The position numbers and the translations under genes were made by a program. DNA of 64,000 nucleotides, from the NCBI GenBank assembly GCA_019787685.1, contig JAHNUO010000013.1, forward strand, positions 620,001-684,000, in the 5' to 3' direction. Positions 22,800-32,314 of the stretch are shown here, piece after piece. The first letter of the stretch is position 1, and every line of letters begins with the position of its first letter. This DNA is from Chiua virens. Its lineage: Eukaryota > Basidiomycota > Agaricomycetes > Boletales > Boletaceae. The notes beneath the pieces are model-generated. The model was not told the origin of the DNA and searched no databases. It saw only the letters and a list, made by a program, of their open reading frames with translations.

Positions 22800-23812
22800 C
22801 ATCTGAGTGAGTGGGATGAGCTGGGGCCATTTTGCACCAATCTGAGGCAGGGGATAAATCCTAAATACACTAAATAGAGTCAGTGCCAAATGGCAAATTG
22901 ATCAGTTGCAAAACAAATGTACCACATAAGTTTTTGAATCCAGGGAGGAGTCAAGGTGAGTGGGATGAGTGGGATGCACTAAGGGGATTTTGCATCAATC
23001 TAAGGGTGTGGACCGAACCTAAATACACTAAATACAGTGAGTACCAAATGGTGAAATGATTAGTGGTGAAATGAATGTACCACACAAGTCTTTAGGTCCA
23101 AAGGGGAGTTGAGGCAAGTGGGGCAAGTGGGACAAGCCAGGGCCATTTTGTGTTCAACTGAGGGTGGGGATGCAACCTAAATACACTAAATGGAGTGGGT
23201 AGCAAACAGTGAAATGATTTGTGGCCAAACAAACATACCACATGAGTTTTGGACCCCAGGGGTATCAAGGTGAGTGAGGTGAATGGGACAAGCTGGGGCC
23301 ATTTCACACCAATATGAGAGTGCGGATGGAACCTAAATACACTAAGGAGAGTTAGTACAAAGTAGCAAGTTGATTGGTGGTGAACTGAACACACCATGAT
23401 GAGATTTCAGCCCAGGGTTGTGTTGAGGTGGGTGACTAAGAATTGTCATGGGTAGACCCATGGGTGTGGGTATTTGCATAGGTTTGAAATTTTTGACCCA
23501 TGAGTGTATCTGTGGTGGGTTTCACCCACAGGTCTTTTACTTTACAGTAACAACAAACAAAATGTATACTAATTACTCCCAGATCCAGGAATGCAGCAGC
23601 ACAGCCATACCCACATGACATCCACACCCACTACCCACATGGGTTACCCATACCCATGACATACATATGTACCTTAGGGGTAACTAGGAAGTGTTGGTAT
23701 TGTTGCAGATCGATCTAATGGTGGGAATGGCAGCAGAATACACTAAATGGAATAAGTATGAAGTGGCAAATCATGAAATGAAATGAATGTACCATGGTTG
23801 TATAATACATGC
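22800..23812 (+). repeat. Diverged ~157-bp tandem repeat, interrupted
   Basis: The word CTAAATACAC recurs at 22861, 23019, 23177 and 23333, giving a period of 156-158 bp, and a partial unit lies at about 23735-23800. Each unit includes GAGTGGGATGAG, CCATTTTGCACCAAT and AATGTACCAC-like blocks. The array is broken by a small inverted-repeat element at 23444-23661 and ends where GyD inserted. No coding potential is seen. Confidence 0.8.
23444..23661. mobile_element. Candidate MITE (218 bp) with TGTCATGGGTA ends
   Basis: The left end reads TGTCATGGGTAGACCCATG. The reverse complement of the right end reads TGTCATGGGTATGGGTAACC. The element sits inside the 157-bp repeat array. There is no ORF. A target duplication is not clear, so the class is not assigned. 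Confidence 0.5.
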
Positions 23813-24156
23813 TGTTACAATCTCAATGTTTCACCCTCATACGGATTATACTTTCAATCTTTTCTAAATGATCATGCCTATGACATGTCAAGGCTGTCCA
23901 CAGGATCATATCCTATTGGTTGCCACATAAACACAGCCTTATCCATGAGTCACTTCCTTATCTTTCATTTCCAATTTATCATGACTCATACCCACCAGAT
24001 ACCTGTGCAAGGCTATGCATCTTATCTATGACTCATATGATTCACACCTTATCATCCAATCATCTTCCTCTGTCTTATCTATGTAGTTCATACTCAGATT
24101 AGAACTCTGACATCCATGTACTATATAAACCCCATGAATTGAAGCTAGAGGACTCT

Positions 24157-24271
24157 AACAAAGTTCTCTTGGAGTTTTTGCCTCTTTGATTGGACTTCCA
24201 CATCCTCTCTCTCATCTTCACTAGACATCTAGTTCAATCTTTGTTCTAGGTTGTTTCATTAGAACTTTGTT
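24157..24271 (+). promoter_or_regulatory. GyD RNA start and self-priming site
   Basis: The LTR has a TATATAAACC box at about 24122 and AACAAAGTTCT at 24157-24167. Two bases after the LTR (24258) comes AGAACTTTGTT (24261-24271), its exact complement. This predicts priming by the RNA 5' end and not by tRNA. Confidence 0.7.
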
Positions 24272-24355
24272 GCTTTCTTTGCCATCAATACTACTGCCAA
24301 GTTCCTCAACCTCGTCATAGCCCTTCCAAAGCTATCCTCTCAGTTGCACTAAGCC

Positions 24356-25083
24356 AGTAAGTCACACTTGTATGAAGCGGAAGAGACTCGCTATCACAGG
24401 CATCGATTCACAAAGACTCAAGGTCTATTGATGAATGTGCTTAATTAGCAGAGCAGAGCACCCCATTGACCAGAAAGGAGCTCTTCACTGACGCTTCCCA
24501 ATCAGTGTCCAACTCCTACTTCCTTCCACCCTTTGAGGTCTCCAGAGAGGAGATACTTTTTGATCAAGAGGCAGATCCTGCCTATATTGACGCCGCTTTC
24601 TTGGCTCAAGCAGTTGCTGCAGAGGATCTCAACCTGGATCACCATTCGCAGGAGGAGATGTTCCATGCCTTACTCCAGCAGTTTCTCGGCGCACAGTTGC
24701 CCATATTGGATTTCACATCCCAAACCAATAGTCGGTGTGGCAGCCCAAACTTATGCTATCCATCAGAGGAACTGGAGATTAAGTCTGAGGATATCCTGGC
24801 ACTTATCCCTAAAGAGGAAGTGCAACCCATCCTTATCCCTCTCGCCTTACCTAAGAGAGAAGTCTTACCAGTAGAATCTTTAGGAGACCCAAACAACTAC
24901 ATTCCCCCAGCAGAATTAGCTAGGAGGTTAGCAGGTCCAGTTAGATCAAATAGGCAGAGAATCTGCACAGCTAGGAGACACGAAGTCCCAGCATGCATCA
25001 GACCATATTCACAGTACGATATACTCCAATTCCCTTCACTACAACCTAGGAATACCCTTAGGATCCCCTCCCAATGTCTCTAA
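24356..25083 (+). CDS. GyD ORF-A, start codon assembled by splicing
   Basis: The predicted intron is 24357-24505 (GTAAGT..CAG, with an ACTGAC branch-like motif shortly before the acceptor). Exon 1 ends in A at 24356 and exon 2 starts with TG at 24506, so only the spliced RNA contains the ATG. The product is 192 residues starting MSN, with an acidic first half (block AAEDLNLDHHSQEEMFHALL) and a basic C-terminus (RPYSQYD, LQPRNTLR). It matches GyE ORF-A along its length. I recognise no known domain. It is followed 11 nt later by ORF-B. Confidence 0.6.
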
Positions 25084-25094
25084 ATAAATCTTTT

Positions 25095-25340
25095 ATGTCT
25101 TGGGAACTCATAGCAATCTCAATCATCATCACCTGCACTCTCATGGTCTATCTTTTTGCTTATATAGCTTTCTACCTTACAAACAAGGTACAAGAAACAC
25201 AGTGACCACTCTACTTTACAATCAAAAGAAGAGATTACCCTTTTGTCATCACATTCAGCCTATTCTCACCCTACGAGGAGTACAGTCAACCAACCAACAA
25301 CAACTGGGGAGCACCTGAACCACAAATCGACAACTGGTAG
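25095..25340 (+). pseudogene. GyD ORF-B: membrane protein with one stop
   Basis: The start is at 25095. Residues 4-28 are hydrophobic (LIAISIIITCTLMVYLFAYI). A TGA interrupts the frame at about codon 37, where GyE has an Arg codon. After it the frame continues with IKRRDYPF and FSPYEEY (GyE: FALYAPYEQ) and a polar tail. It ends TAG 2 nt before the gag ATG, the same spacing as in GyE. Counterparts are at 32045-32314 and 16256-16681. Confidence 0.6.
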
Positions 25341-25342
25341 AT

Positions 25343-26506
25343 ATGTCTGGATACACCTACGCCACTACCCTCAAAGACCTCAATAATCTATCGCTGAGTG
25401 ATGGAGATCGTCTCACGGCTTCAGCTTGGCTGGTCCAAGAACTCACAACCCTTGTCACAAAACTAGAAAATAAGATAAATTCTCCCGCAGTTTCCACCTC
25501 ATCAAAAGTCGAAATCTTCACAGATCCTGGAATCTACAACAGAGATCCATCCAAATTCGAAGAATGGTGGGCCAAAATGAAAGGATGGCTCAATATCAAT
25601 CAGAAGGCTATCACCCCTGACTCCCATCATGCTGTATTAGTGGTACTATCACGTCTCAAAGGAGCAAAAAGCTCACAATTCACTGAGACAAGATTAGCTC
25701 AAGGTTCTAAACTTACATGGGCACAATTAGTCGTGGACATAGAAGGAATGTTCTGACAAAACAACAAGGTGGACTGGGCTCGAACCCAATTGGAAAACCT
25801 GAAACAAGGTAACATGCGGGTAGAGGATTTCATAGTCTGCTGGGAAAATCTGTGGCAACAAGCCCAGATTGATCCCACACATGCCATCAGACTTCTGGAA
25901 ACGAATACAGCCAGAAGCATCATTTTCCAAATATTCAAAGATGGGCAATGGCAAGATCCGAATGACCCAATATACACCCTCACTTCCCATCCATCCTATA
26001 TTGCCGACAGAAACCAAGTGGTAATTAAATACCTTGCCACAATCCAAACGGCAGGAAACTCCTTCGAATCAATCAATTATGTCCAAGGAGAAAGGAACTG
26101 GAAAGGGAAGGACCCCAATGGCATGGACATAGGGGCGGTAACCTACAAAAAAGACGAAGATGGATGGTTTACCACCAAAGAAGTACGGGCAATGGGACAA
26201 GGAAATTCCCATCACCCAATCAAATGTTTCAATTGCAAACAACAAGGCCATTACCCAAGGGACTGTCCTAAGCCAAAGAACCAATGTGGTACATGCAAGT
26301 TCTACAGTGGCAGACATAAGAAAGAATGTTCCACCTCTCACAAGGTCCACACAACGACCCAAGAAACAAAAACGACTTCTTCCACCCCCTCTTTCTCTAA
26401 GGCTGATCCTTTTGCCACCATTCGTGGGATGGACCCTGACCAAGTTCAGGCATATTACTATGACAAATATGAAACAGAAAAGAAGGGAAAAGGCAAGGCG
26501 AACTGA
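25343..26506 (+). pseudogene. GyD gag (one in-frame TGA)
   Basis: It starts at 25343. The capsid-like domain includes VEIFTDPGIYNRDPSKFEEW and the WAQLVVDIEGMF block. A TGA at 25754 replaces a CGA still present in GyE. The CCHC knuckle (CFNCKQQGHYPRDC) is near 26230 and a second Cys/His cluster follows (CGTCKFYSGRHKKEC). The frame ends at 26506 within the frameshift stem. Length and layout equal those of the GyE gag (395 residues). Confidence 0.88.
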
Positions 26507-26529
26507 GAAAACTGGGATCTCATGTTCGC
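26485..26529 (+). promoter_or_regulatory. -1 ribosomal frameshift signal, GyD gag/pol
   Basis: GGGAAAA (26485-26491, gag register G GGA AAA) is followed by a 6-nt spacer. A stem follows with GCGAACTGAG against CTCA-t-GTTCGC, with one bulged base. The gag TGA lies in the stem. The element is broken by GyE 100 nt further on. Confidence 0.75.
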
Positions 26530-26636
26530 ACTACTCTTCCAAAAAAATATGAAAACACCGTTTCTTTAAAGTTTGATTTCGCTTACTCATCTGATAAAAC
26601 TCCCAAGCATGAGGATAAATTGCCAAAACCAAAAAC

Positions 26637-27067
26637 TGAAACAACCTAGAACAACCTAGACTGTTAAAGTTGTAGTGGTGTAGTGAAGAGGGGGTTCAGT
26701 CCAGTGAAGAGGCGAAAACTCCAAGAGAACTTTGTTAGAGTTCTCTGGCTGTCATTCATGGGGTTTATATACTACATGGAAATCGGAGTTCTAATCTGAG
26801 TATGAACTACGTAGATAAGCATAGTGTATCCTATTGGATGATAAGGTGTGAATAAATATGAGTCATAGATAAGAGCATAGCCTTGCACTGCCGATGATGA
26901 GTCAGTGATAAGGGAAATGAATAGATAAGAACATGTGTTGATGGATGCTGTGTTATTGTGGCAGCCAATCGGATATGATCCTTTGGACAGCCTTGACATG
27001 AGGCGCGTATCTTTAGAATAGATCGAAAGTTGGAGTTATGAAGTGAGGAAAAGTTGATATCGTAACA
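26637..27067 (-). mobile_element. GyE 3' LTR
   Basis: On the minus strand it runs TGTTACGATATC to GGTTGTTTCA. A purine-rich tract (GAAGGGGGATAG) immediately precedes it at 27079-27068, fitting a polypurine tract for plus-strand priming. Confidence 0.92.
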
Positions 27068-30000
27068 CTATCCCCCTTCTGATGATCAGACTCCGAATGA
27101 TCTGTTTCATAATTGAGACGATGGAGACCATCCTCATCTTTATGTGAAGTTTTATTGTCATAGGTTCGGAACATAGAATTGAATTCGGTTTGTGTGACTT
27201 TTAGTTTCCTTGGGGCGTCTGGATGTGCTTCGTGGAAATCAGATATGAGATCCGGTGCATTCTTTAGATTCTTTAGAGGTTCCCAAGTTCTTTCGTCATC
27301 ATCATAACCTTTCCAGTGTATGAGATATTCTAAGCGTCGTCCCTTCATTCTGGAATCAACAATATAGTCCGCTTCGAATTCTTCTTCTCGGTCATCTCCG
27401 ATTACGACAGGTCGCGGTTTGTAAACCGGCTGTTCTGGTAGATGTTCCTTATAAGGTTTGACCTGAGAGATGTTTACAACTGGGTGTATTCGCATAGTGC
27501 GTGGGAGTCGAAGCTTTAAAGCATTCGGACCGTGCATAGAGATTATGTCATAGGGTCCAATCCACTTGTCTGTGAATTTTGGATGTTGTTTTATTTTTAG
27601 ATTTGCGGTAGAGAGCCAGACTTTATCACCAGCCGAATAGGAAGGGGGCGTTATCCTGGATCTATCTGCAATGTTTTTCATATTTTCCGCGGCTTTATCT
27701 ATATTGGATTTGGTTTGTTCTAGAACTTCGGAAAAGTCCGTGATGAAGTTCTGAGCAGCCGGGTTTTTCATAGATTGTGGCATAATTCCCATTCTAGGGA
27801 CGTAGGAACGTGTTATTTCGAATGGTGAGAATTTAGTGGCAGTATGTTTCTTGCTGTTGTATGAGAATTGTGCGAGAGGGAGCCAATCGACCCATGTGTT
27901 ATCTTTCTCAGCACAGAACATGCGAAGGTACTGCTGCACTTCTCGGTTCATTCGTTCCGATTGTCCATCCGTTTGTGGGTGATGTGCGGTACTTAATTTG
28001 GGTGTTATTTTTAACCCTGAGCATATATCTTTCATAAGTTGGGAAGCGAATTGTGGTCCTCTGTCCGAGATAATGGTTTTAGGGAGGCCATGATGTTTCC
28101 ATATGTGTGAGAGATATAATTTAGCGAGATCCATAGATGTGCACGTTTTGTGGCAGGGTATGAATTCGACTTCTTTAGAGAAGCGATCTACAACTGTGAG
28201 AATGGAATCATAGGAGTGTGAAAGTGGGAGATCTGTGATGAAATCTGCTGAGATATCTTCCCATGGTAATGAGGGTGTTTCTAAGGGTTGCAGGAGTCCT
28301 GCTGTTTTCTGATTAGAGCCCTTGAAGCGAGCACATCTTTCACAGTGTGATACATAATTTTTGACTTCTTCGTTCATTCGAGGCCAAATGTAGGTTCGTG
28401 ATAGAAGTTCTAAAGTTTTGTCATAACCGGGGTGTCCTGCTTCCGGTGTGTCATGAAACATGGTTATAGATTTGGTGCGTAAAGCATCCGGAATGAAGAT
28501 TCTCTCCCCCTTTCTAAGGAAGGCGTCCTCGACTTTGTATCCAATGGATGTGAGGTGTTTCATGGCATTAGGTGATAGTTTCATAGTTTCATGTTGTACG
28601 TCAGATAGAAATTGATCACCGTTGTATAGGAGAGTGACGGCTGATCTGATCTTAGATGGATCCATGAGAAGGATTCCTTTGTTATCATCTTCGATTCCGA
28701 TCATGTGATCTTCTCTTCTGCTTAGAGCATCTGCTTTTCCCATAGTGACTCCAGCCTTGTGGTGCCAAGTGAAGTTAAAACGTGAGAGGTATTGTGCCCA
28801 TCTCGCTTGTCTTCGGTTAAGATCTTGGCGTGTCATAAACCACGTAAGGTTCTGGTGGTCATTCCATATTTCAAATTCATGTTTTGCACCTTCAAGATAG
28901 TGGCGCCATAGTTCTAGAGAGCGGATAACCGAGAGCATTTCTTTATCGGCTATTGGGTAATTCCGTTCTTCTGGTGTCATAGAGTGGCTGTTATAAGCGA
29001 CTGGGTGCCAAAGTCCTTCTTTTTCTAAAGATAGAACTGCTCCTGTAGCGAAATCCGATGAATCGCATTCCAAGCGATATTTGGCATTCTGATCCGGATA
29101 AGCGAGGATAGGGGCTGTCGTAAAAGCCTTTTTAAGCATAGTGAATGCTTCGTCACAAGCGAAGGTCCATTCGAATTTCTGATCCTTTTTAGTAAGGTCG
29201 TGTAGTGGTCGTGCTATTTTTCCATAATCTTTAATGAATCTGCGATAGAAGTTGGCAAGTCCGAGGAAACTTCTGATGTGTTTGACTGATGTGGGAGTTG
29301 GCCATTCGGCTACCGCTTTGGTCTTTTCGTTATCCATTTTTATTCCGTCAGTTCCCACGATCATTCCAAGGAAGTCGACTTCTTTTACGCGAAAGAAGCA
29401 TTTTTCTGGTTTTACATATAGATCGTTCTCCTCGAGGCGTTTGAGTACTTCGAGTACGATTTTGTCATGAGTTTCATAATCATCGGTGTCTGTAAAGATC
29501 ATAAGGTCATCGATGTAGATGACAACGACGCCGTTCATGTCGGCAAAGATTTCGTTCATCATGGTTTGAAACGTTGCTGGTGAGTTACATAATCCGAAGT
29601 ACATGACGATGGGTTCGAAAGACCCGCGGTGACAGACAAATGCTGCTTTCCATTCGTCGCCTTCTTTGATGCGTACGTTATTGTATCCCCATCGGAGATC
29701 CATTTTTGTAAATAGCTTAGCATCTTTTAATTTATCCACAAGCTGCGAAATAAGCGGCAAGGGGTAGTTATTCTTAGTTGTATGTTCGTTCAGATATCGA
29801 TAATCCTGGACCATACGCTTCTTTCCATCTTTCTTTGGGACAAAGAAGACCGGAGATGTCTGTTCGGACTTAGAGGGTCTGATGTATCCTTTCTTCAATT
29901 GGTCATCAATAAATGCAGAGACCTCCTCTTGTTCTGTGACAGAGAGGGGTATTAAGCAACCCTTCTTGGGAACGAAAGACTCTTTTAGGTCAATGTGGTG

Positions 30001-30870
30001 ATCCCATGGTTTGCGTAATGGTATCCTTTCGGATTCCGTCTTTCCAAATACTTTGGCATATTTCATATATTCTCGTGGGACCATCTCTTCAAGAGTGCGT
30101 TCCTTAGGAGGAGAAGGTGGAGTTTCCATGTTTGCGGTAAAAATGCGAGATTCCGCGATAGAGTTTGCATATCTAAGTTCTTCTGCGATAATGGAATCCA
30201 AGAAGTCGTCTTCATCCTGTGAATGGCATGACTCTGGGCATCTTCTCATCGTTACGTTTCCAGTCGACCAGTCTATATGGGGATTGTGGTGCTTCAACCA
30301 TGTGAATCCGAGGATAAGATCATTCTTTCCAAGGTTGGTAATTTCGGCATCCACTATTTCCCTGTGACCTTTGTAATCGATCAGGATTTGTGTGGCGTGA
30401 GTTATTGAGCCTGCTTGATTCTTAGTACCATCCACGTTGAATACTTGGATAGGGTGAGGAAGCGCGTGTGTGGGAAGTTTATGTTTAGCGACGTAATCCT
30501 CGTGTATGAAAATTGCGTTAGCTCCACTATCTAGGAGTGCCTTTGCTCCGACATAACCAATTTGGTTTACTGGGGATACCAAAATTGGTAATACTATTTC
30601 TTTTTCTACCGATGTAGATCTAATGAAAGACCCATCGGGGATTTGTTTTGGGACAGAATTAAGCACGGAACTATCGTGTCCGCCGCGCTCCGCAGAGACG
30701 CTGTCAACGCTTTCGTTTTCTGTTGTTTTTGGTAATTTGGGTAGTTTATCCTCTTGCCAAGGAGGTGTTTCGGAGTAGGAGAAATCAAACTTTAAGGAAA
30801 TAGAGTTTTCATATTCTTTTGGAAGGGTAGTGCGAACGTGAGATCCCAGTTTACTCAGTTCGCCTTGCCT
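27013..30870 (-). CDS. pol: GyE pol polyprotein (-1 frame after gag)
   Basis: It is read after -1 slippage at GGGAAAA and gives about 1,285 residues downstream of the shift. Numbering from the GTG codon at 30666: aspartic protease with ALLDSGANAIF at about 43-53; RT about 230-410 with [33 protein letters not shown] and catalytic [10 protein letters not shown] near 385; RNase H about 500-620 (DSSDFATGAVLSLE, EMLSVIRSLELW). Integrase follows with an H..H..C..C zinc domain (about 735-780) and a DDE core (DFITDLPLS, SDRGPQFASQL, then the E of SERMNREV). The chromodomain is near 1095 (EYLIHWKGYDDDERTWEP), expected to tether integration to histone marks. The stop at 27013 lies about 55 bp inside the 3' LTR. 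No internal stops are present. Confidence 0.95.
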   Translation of the reverse strand, partial: RQGELSKLGSHVRTTLPKEYENSISLKFDFSYSETPPWQEDKLPKLPKTTENESVDSVSAERGGHDSSVLNSVPKQIPDGSFIRSTSVEKEIVLPILVSPVNQIGYVGAKALLDSGANAIFIHEDYVAKHKLPTHALPHPIQVFNVDGTKNQAGSITHATQILIDYKGHREIVDAEITNLGKNDLILGFTWLKHHNPHIDWSTGNVTMRRCPESCHSQDEDDFLDSIIAEELRYANSIAESRIFTANMETPPSPPKERTLEEMVPREYMKYAKVFGKTESERIPLRKPWDHHIDLKESFVPKKGCLIPLSVTEQEEVSAFIDDQLKKGYIRPSKSEQTSPVFFVPKKDGKKRMVQDYRYLNEHTTKNNYPLPLISQLVDKLKDAKLFTKMDLRWGYNNVRIKEGDEWKAAFVCHRGSFEPIVMYFGLCNSPATFQTMMNEIFADMNGVVVIYIDDLMIFTDTDDYETHDKIVLEVLKRLEENDLYVKPEKCFFRVKEVDFLGMIVGTDGIKMDNEKTKAVAEWPTPTSVKHIRSFLGLANFYRRFIKDYGKIARPLHDLTKKDQKFEWTFACDEAFTMLKKAFTTAPILAYPDQNAKYRLECDSSDFATGAVLSLEKEGLWHPVAYNSHSMTPEERNYPIADKEMLSVIRSLELWRHYLEGAKHEFEIWNDHQNLTWFMTRQDLNRRQARWAQYLSRFNFTWHHKAGVTMGKADALSRREDHMIGIEDDNKGILLMDPSKIRSAVTLLYNGDQFLSDVQHETMKLSPNAMKHLTSIGYKVEDAFLRKGERIFIPDALRTKSITMFHDTPEAGHPGYDKTLELLSRTYIWPRMNEEVKNYVSHCERCARFKGSNQKTAGLLQPLETPSLPWEDISADFITDLPLSHSYDSILTVVDRFSKEVEFIPCHKTCTSMDLAKLYLSHIWKHHGLPKTIISDRGPQFASQLMKDICSGLKITPKLSTAHHPQTDGQSERMNREVQQYLRMFCAEKDNTWVDWLPLAQFSYNSKKHTATKFSPFEITRSYVPRMGIMPQSMKNPAAQNFITDFSEVLEQTKSNIDKAAENMKNIADRSRITPPSYSAGDKVWLSTANLKIKQHPKFTDKWIGPYDIISMHGPNALKLRLPRTMRIHPVVNISQVKPYKEHLPEQPVYKPRPVVIGDDREEEFEADYIVDSRMKGRRLEYLIHWKGYDDDERTWEPLKNLKNAPDLISDFHEAHPDAPRKLKVTQTEFNSMFRTYDNKTSHKDEDGLHRLNYETDHSESDHQKGDSVTISTFPHFITPTFDLF

Positions 30871-30876
30871 TTTCCC
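30832..30876 (-). promoter_or_regulatory. -1 ribosomal frameshift signal, GyE gag/pol
   Basis: GGGAAAA at 30876-30870 (gag register G GGA AAA) is followed by the spacer GGCAAG. The stem arms are GCGAACTGAG (30863-30854) and CTCA-c-GTTCGC (30842-30832), with an 11-nt loop containing CTGGGA. The gag stop (30857-30855) is in the stem. The open pol frame is exactly -1. Confidence 0.82.
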
Positions 30877-32042
30877 TTTCCGTTCTTGTTTTCGTACATG
30901 TCGAAGTAGTATGCTTGAACTTCCTCAGGGGACATCCCACGGATGGCGGCAAAGGGGTCTTTAGCCGGTACAGATGGGGAAGTGGTGGAAGTAGAAGATA
31001 TTGTCTTCTTCTCTTCTTTGTTTGTCGAGCGGACTTTGCGCGAACATTGTGTCTTATGAGATCCGCCGTACCACTTGCATTCACTGCACTGGTTTTTGGG
31101 TTTGGTGCATTCGTTGGTTCTATGACCTGCACCGCCGCAGTTGTAGCATTTGTTGGAGTTATTGGTCTTCTTTTGACCAAATGCTCTAACTTCTTTTCCT
31201 GTGAACCAGCCATCTTCGTCTCTTTCGGCGTAAGTGGCTTGGCCAATGTCCATAGCATTGGGATCCTTATACTTTTTGTAGCGATCTGGTCGCACGTAAT
31301 TGAGTGCTTCCATGGCATTTCCTGCTGTTCGGATCCAGGAAAGGTATGTGATGACCGCGTGGTCACGGTCAGGTTCGTATTCTTTATGATTGGGGTCCGT
31401 GTACATGGCGTGGAAGGGATCCACCCTGTGTCCGTCACGGAAGATCTGGTAAATGATGGAGTGGGCAGTGTTTGCCTCAAGGAGTCTTATCGCATGGGTA
31501 GGATCGATGTGTGCTTGTAGCCACAGAGCTTCCCATTGGACGATGTAGTCTTCTACTCTCATCGTTCCTTGTCTGAGATTTTCTAATTGGGATCTAGCCC
31601 AATCAACCTTGTTGTTTTGTCGGAACATCCCTTCGATGTCCTGTACTAGTGTTGCCCATGTGAGAGCGGAGCCTTTAGCTAAGCGCGTTTCTGCGAATTG
31701 CGCCGCTTTCTTTCCTTTTAACCGTGAGAGTACGGCTTGTACGGCCCTGTATGAGCCCTTGGGGATGGCGAGATTGTTTACTTCGAGCCATCCTTTCATT
31801 TTGGCCCACCATTCTTCGAATTTGGCCATTTCTCCGTCATAAGACCCTGGGTCTGCGAAGATTTCGACTTTTGAGGATGAGGCGACTGCCTGTGGGGGTA
31901 TGACTGGTAAAGCATTGAGTTGTCCTTCTAGGGCGCTGATGAGGGTAGCTTGTTCTGCAACGAGGACGAATGCGGCTTGGAGCCGGTCTCCATTTGTGCG
32001 AGAAGTGTCATTTAAGACTCCGAGTGCGGTGTGGTAATCCAT
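30855..32042 (-). CDS. gag: GyE gag, 395 residues
   Basis: The ATG at 32042 has a strong context (A at -3, G at +4) and lies 2 nt after the ORF-B stop. The retrotransposon capsid domain spans about residues 60-220 (VEIFADPGSYDGEMAKFEEW, WATLVQDIEGMFRQNNKVDW). Near residue 295 is a CCHC knuckle (CYNCGGAGHRTNEC), then a second cluster (CSECKWYGGSHKTQC). The Gly/Lys-rich C-terminus is encoded by the slippery site. It forms particles and packages element RNA. Confidence 0.95.
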   Translation of the reverse strand: MDYHTALGVLNDTSRTNGDRLQAAFVLVAEQATLISALEGQLNALPVIPPQAVASSSKVEIFADPGSYDGEMAKFEEWWAKMKGWLEVNNLAIPKGSYRAVQAVLSRLKGKKAAQFAETRLAKGSALTWATLVQDIEGMFRQNNKVDWARSQLENLRQGTMRVEDYIVQWEALWLQAHIDPTHAIRLLEANTAHSIIYQIFRDGHRVDPFHAMYTDPNHKEYEPDRDHAVITYLSWIRTAGNAMEALNYVRPDRYKKYKDPNAMDIGQATYAERDEDGWFTGKEVRAFGQKKTNNSNKCYNCGGAGHRTNECTKPKNQCSECKWYGGSHKTQCSRKVRSTNKEEKKTISSTSTTSPSVPAKDPFAAIRGMSPEEVQAYYFDMYENKNGKGKGKAN

Positions 32043-32044
32043 GT

Positions 32045-32314
32045 TTAGTTGTTGGATTCGTTATCCCAGTCTCCTGCGTTTACTGGAGCGTTCCAGGGAC
32101 CAGCGGTGTTGTTAATAACAGGGGGTGCTTGGTATTGGTACTCCTGTTGTTCGTAGGGTGCGTAGAGAGCAAAGATTACTGTGTATTCGTTGAACTGGAT
32201 TCTGAAGTTCAAAGACCTTTGGTAGTCAATGAGGCTCTTCGAGATTTGGTAAAAGATAAAGATGATGGTAAGGAAGATTACAAAGATTGCTGCGAAGACG
32301 AAGTAAGCGAGCAT
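32045..32314 (-). CDS. GyE ORF-B: 89-residue single-span membrane protein
   Basis: Residues about 3-24 are a hydrophobic span (LAYFVFAAIFVIFLTIIFIF) at the very N-terminus, with few charges before it. The rest is polar: a FRIQFNEYTVIFALYAPYEQ block, then an Asn/Trp-rich tail. The ATG directly follows the ORF-A stop TAG in the same frame, so read-through would fuse the two. The start context is weak (T at -3, C at +4). It is the first AUG of unspliced RNA. The position before gag differs from env-like ORFs, which lie after pol. Function unknown. Confidence 0.7.
   Translation of the reverse strand: MLAYFVFAAIFVIFLTIIFIFYQISKSLIDYQRSLNFRIQFNEYTVIFALYAPYEQQEYQYQAPPVINNTAGPWNAPVNAGDWDNESNN

Noticed and set aside
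23092..23397. 101-codon minus-strand frame in the satellite region
   Set aside because: The internal repeats follow the 157-bp period, so it is a repeat by-product.
30855..31520. Open frames on either strand overlapping GyE gag (about 200 codons)
   Set aside because: They overlap the well-supported gag in other frames and lack any recognisable domain.
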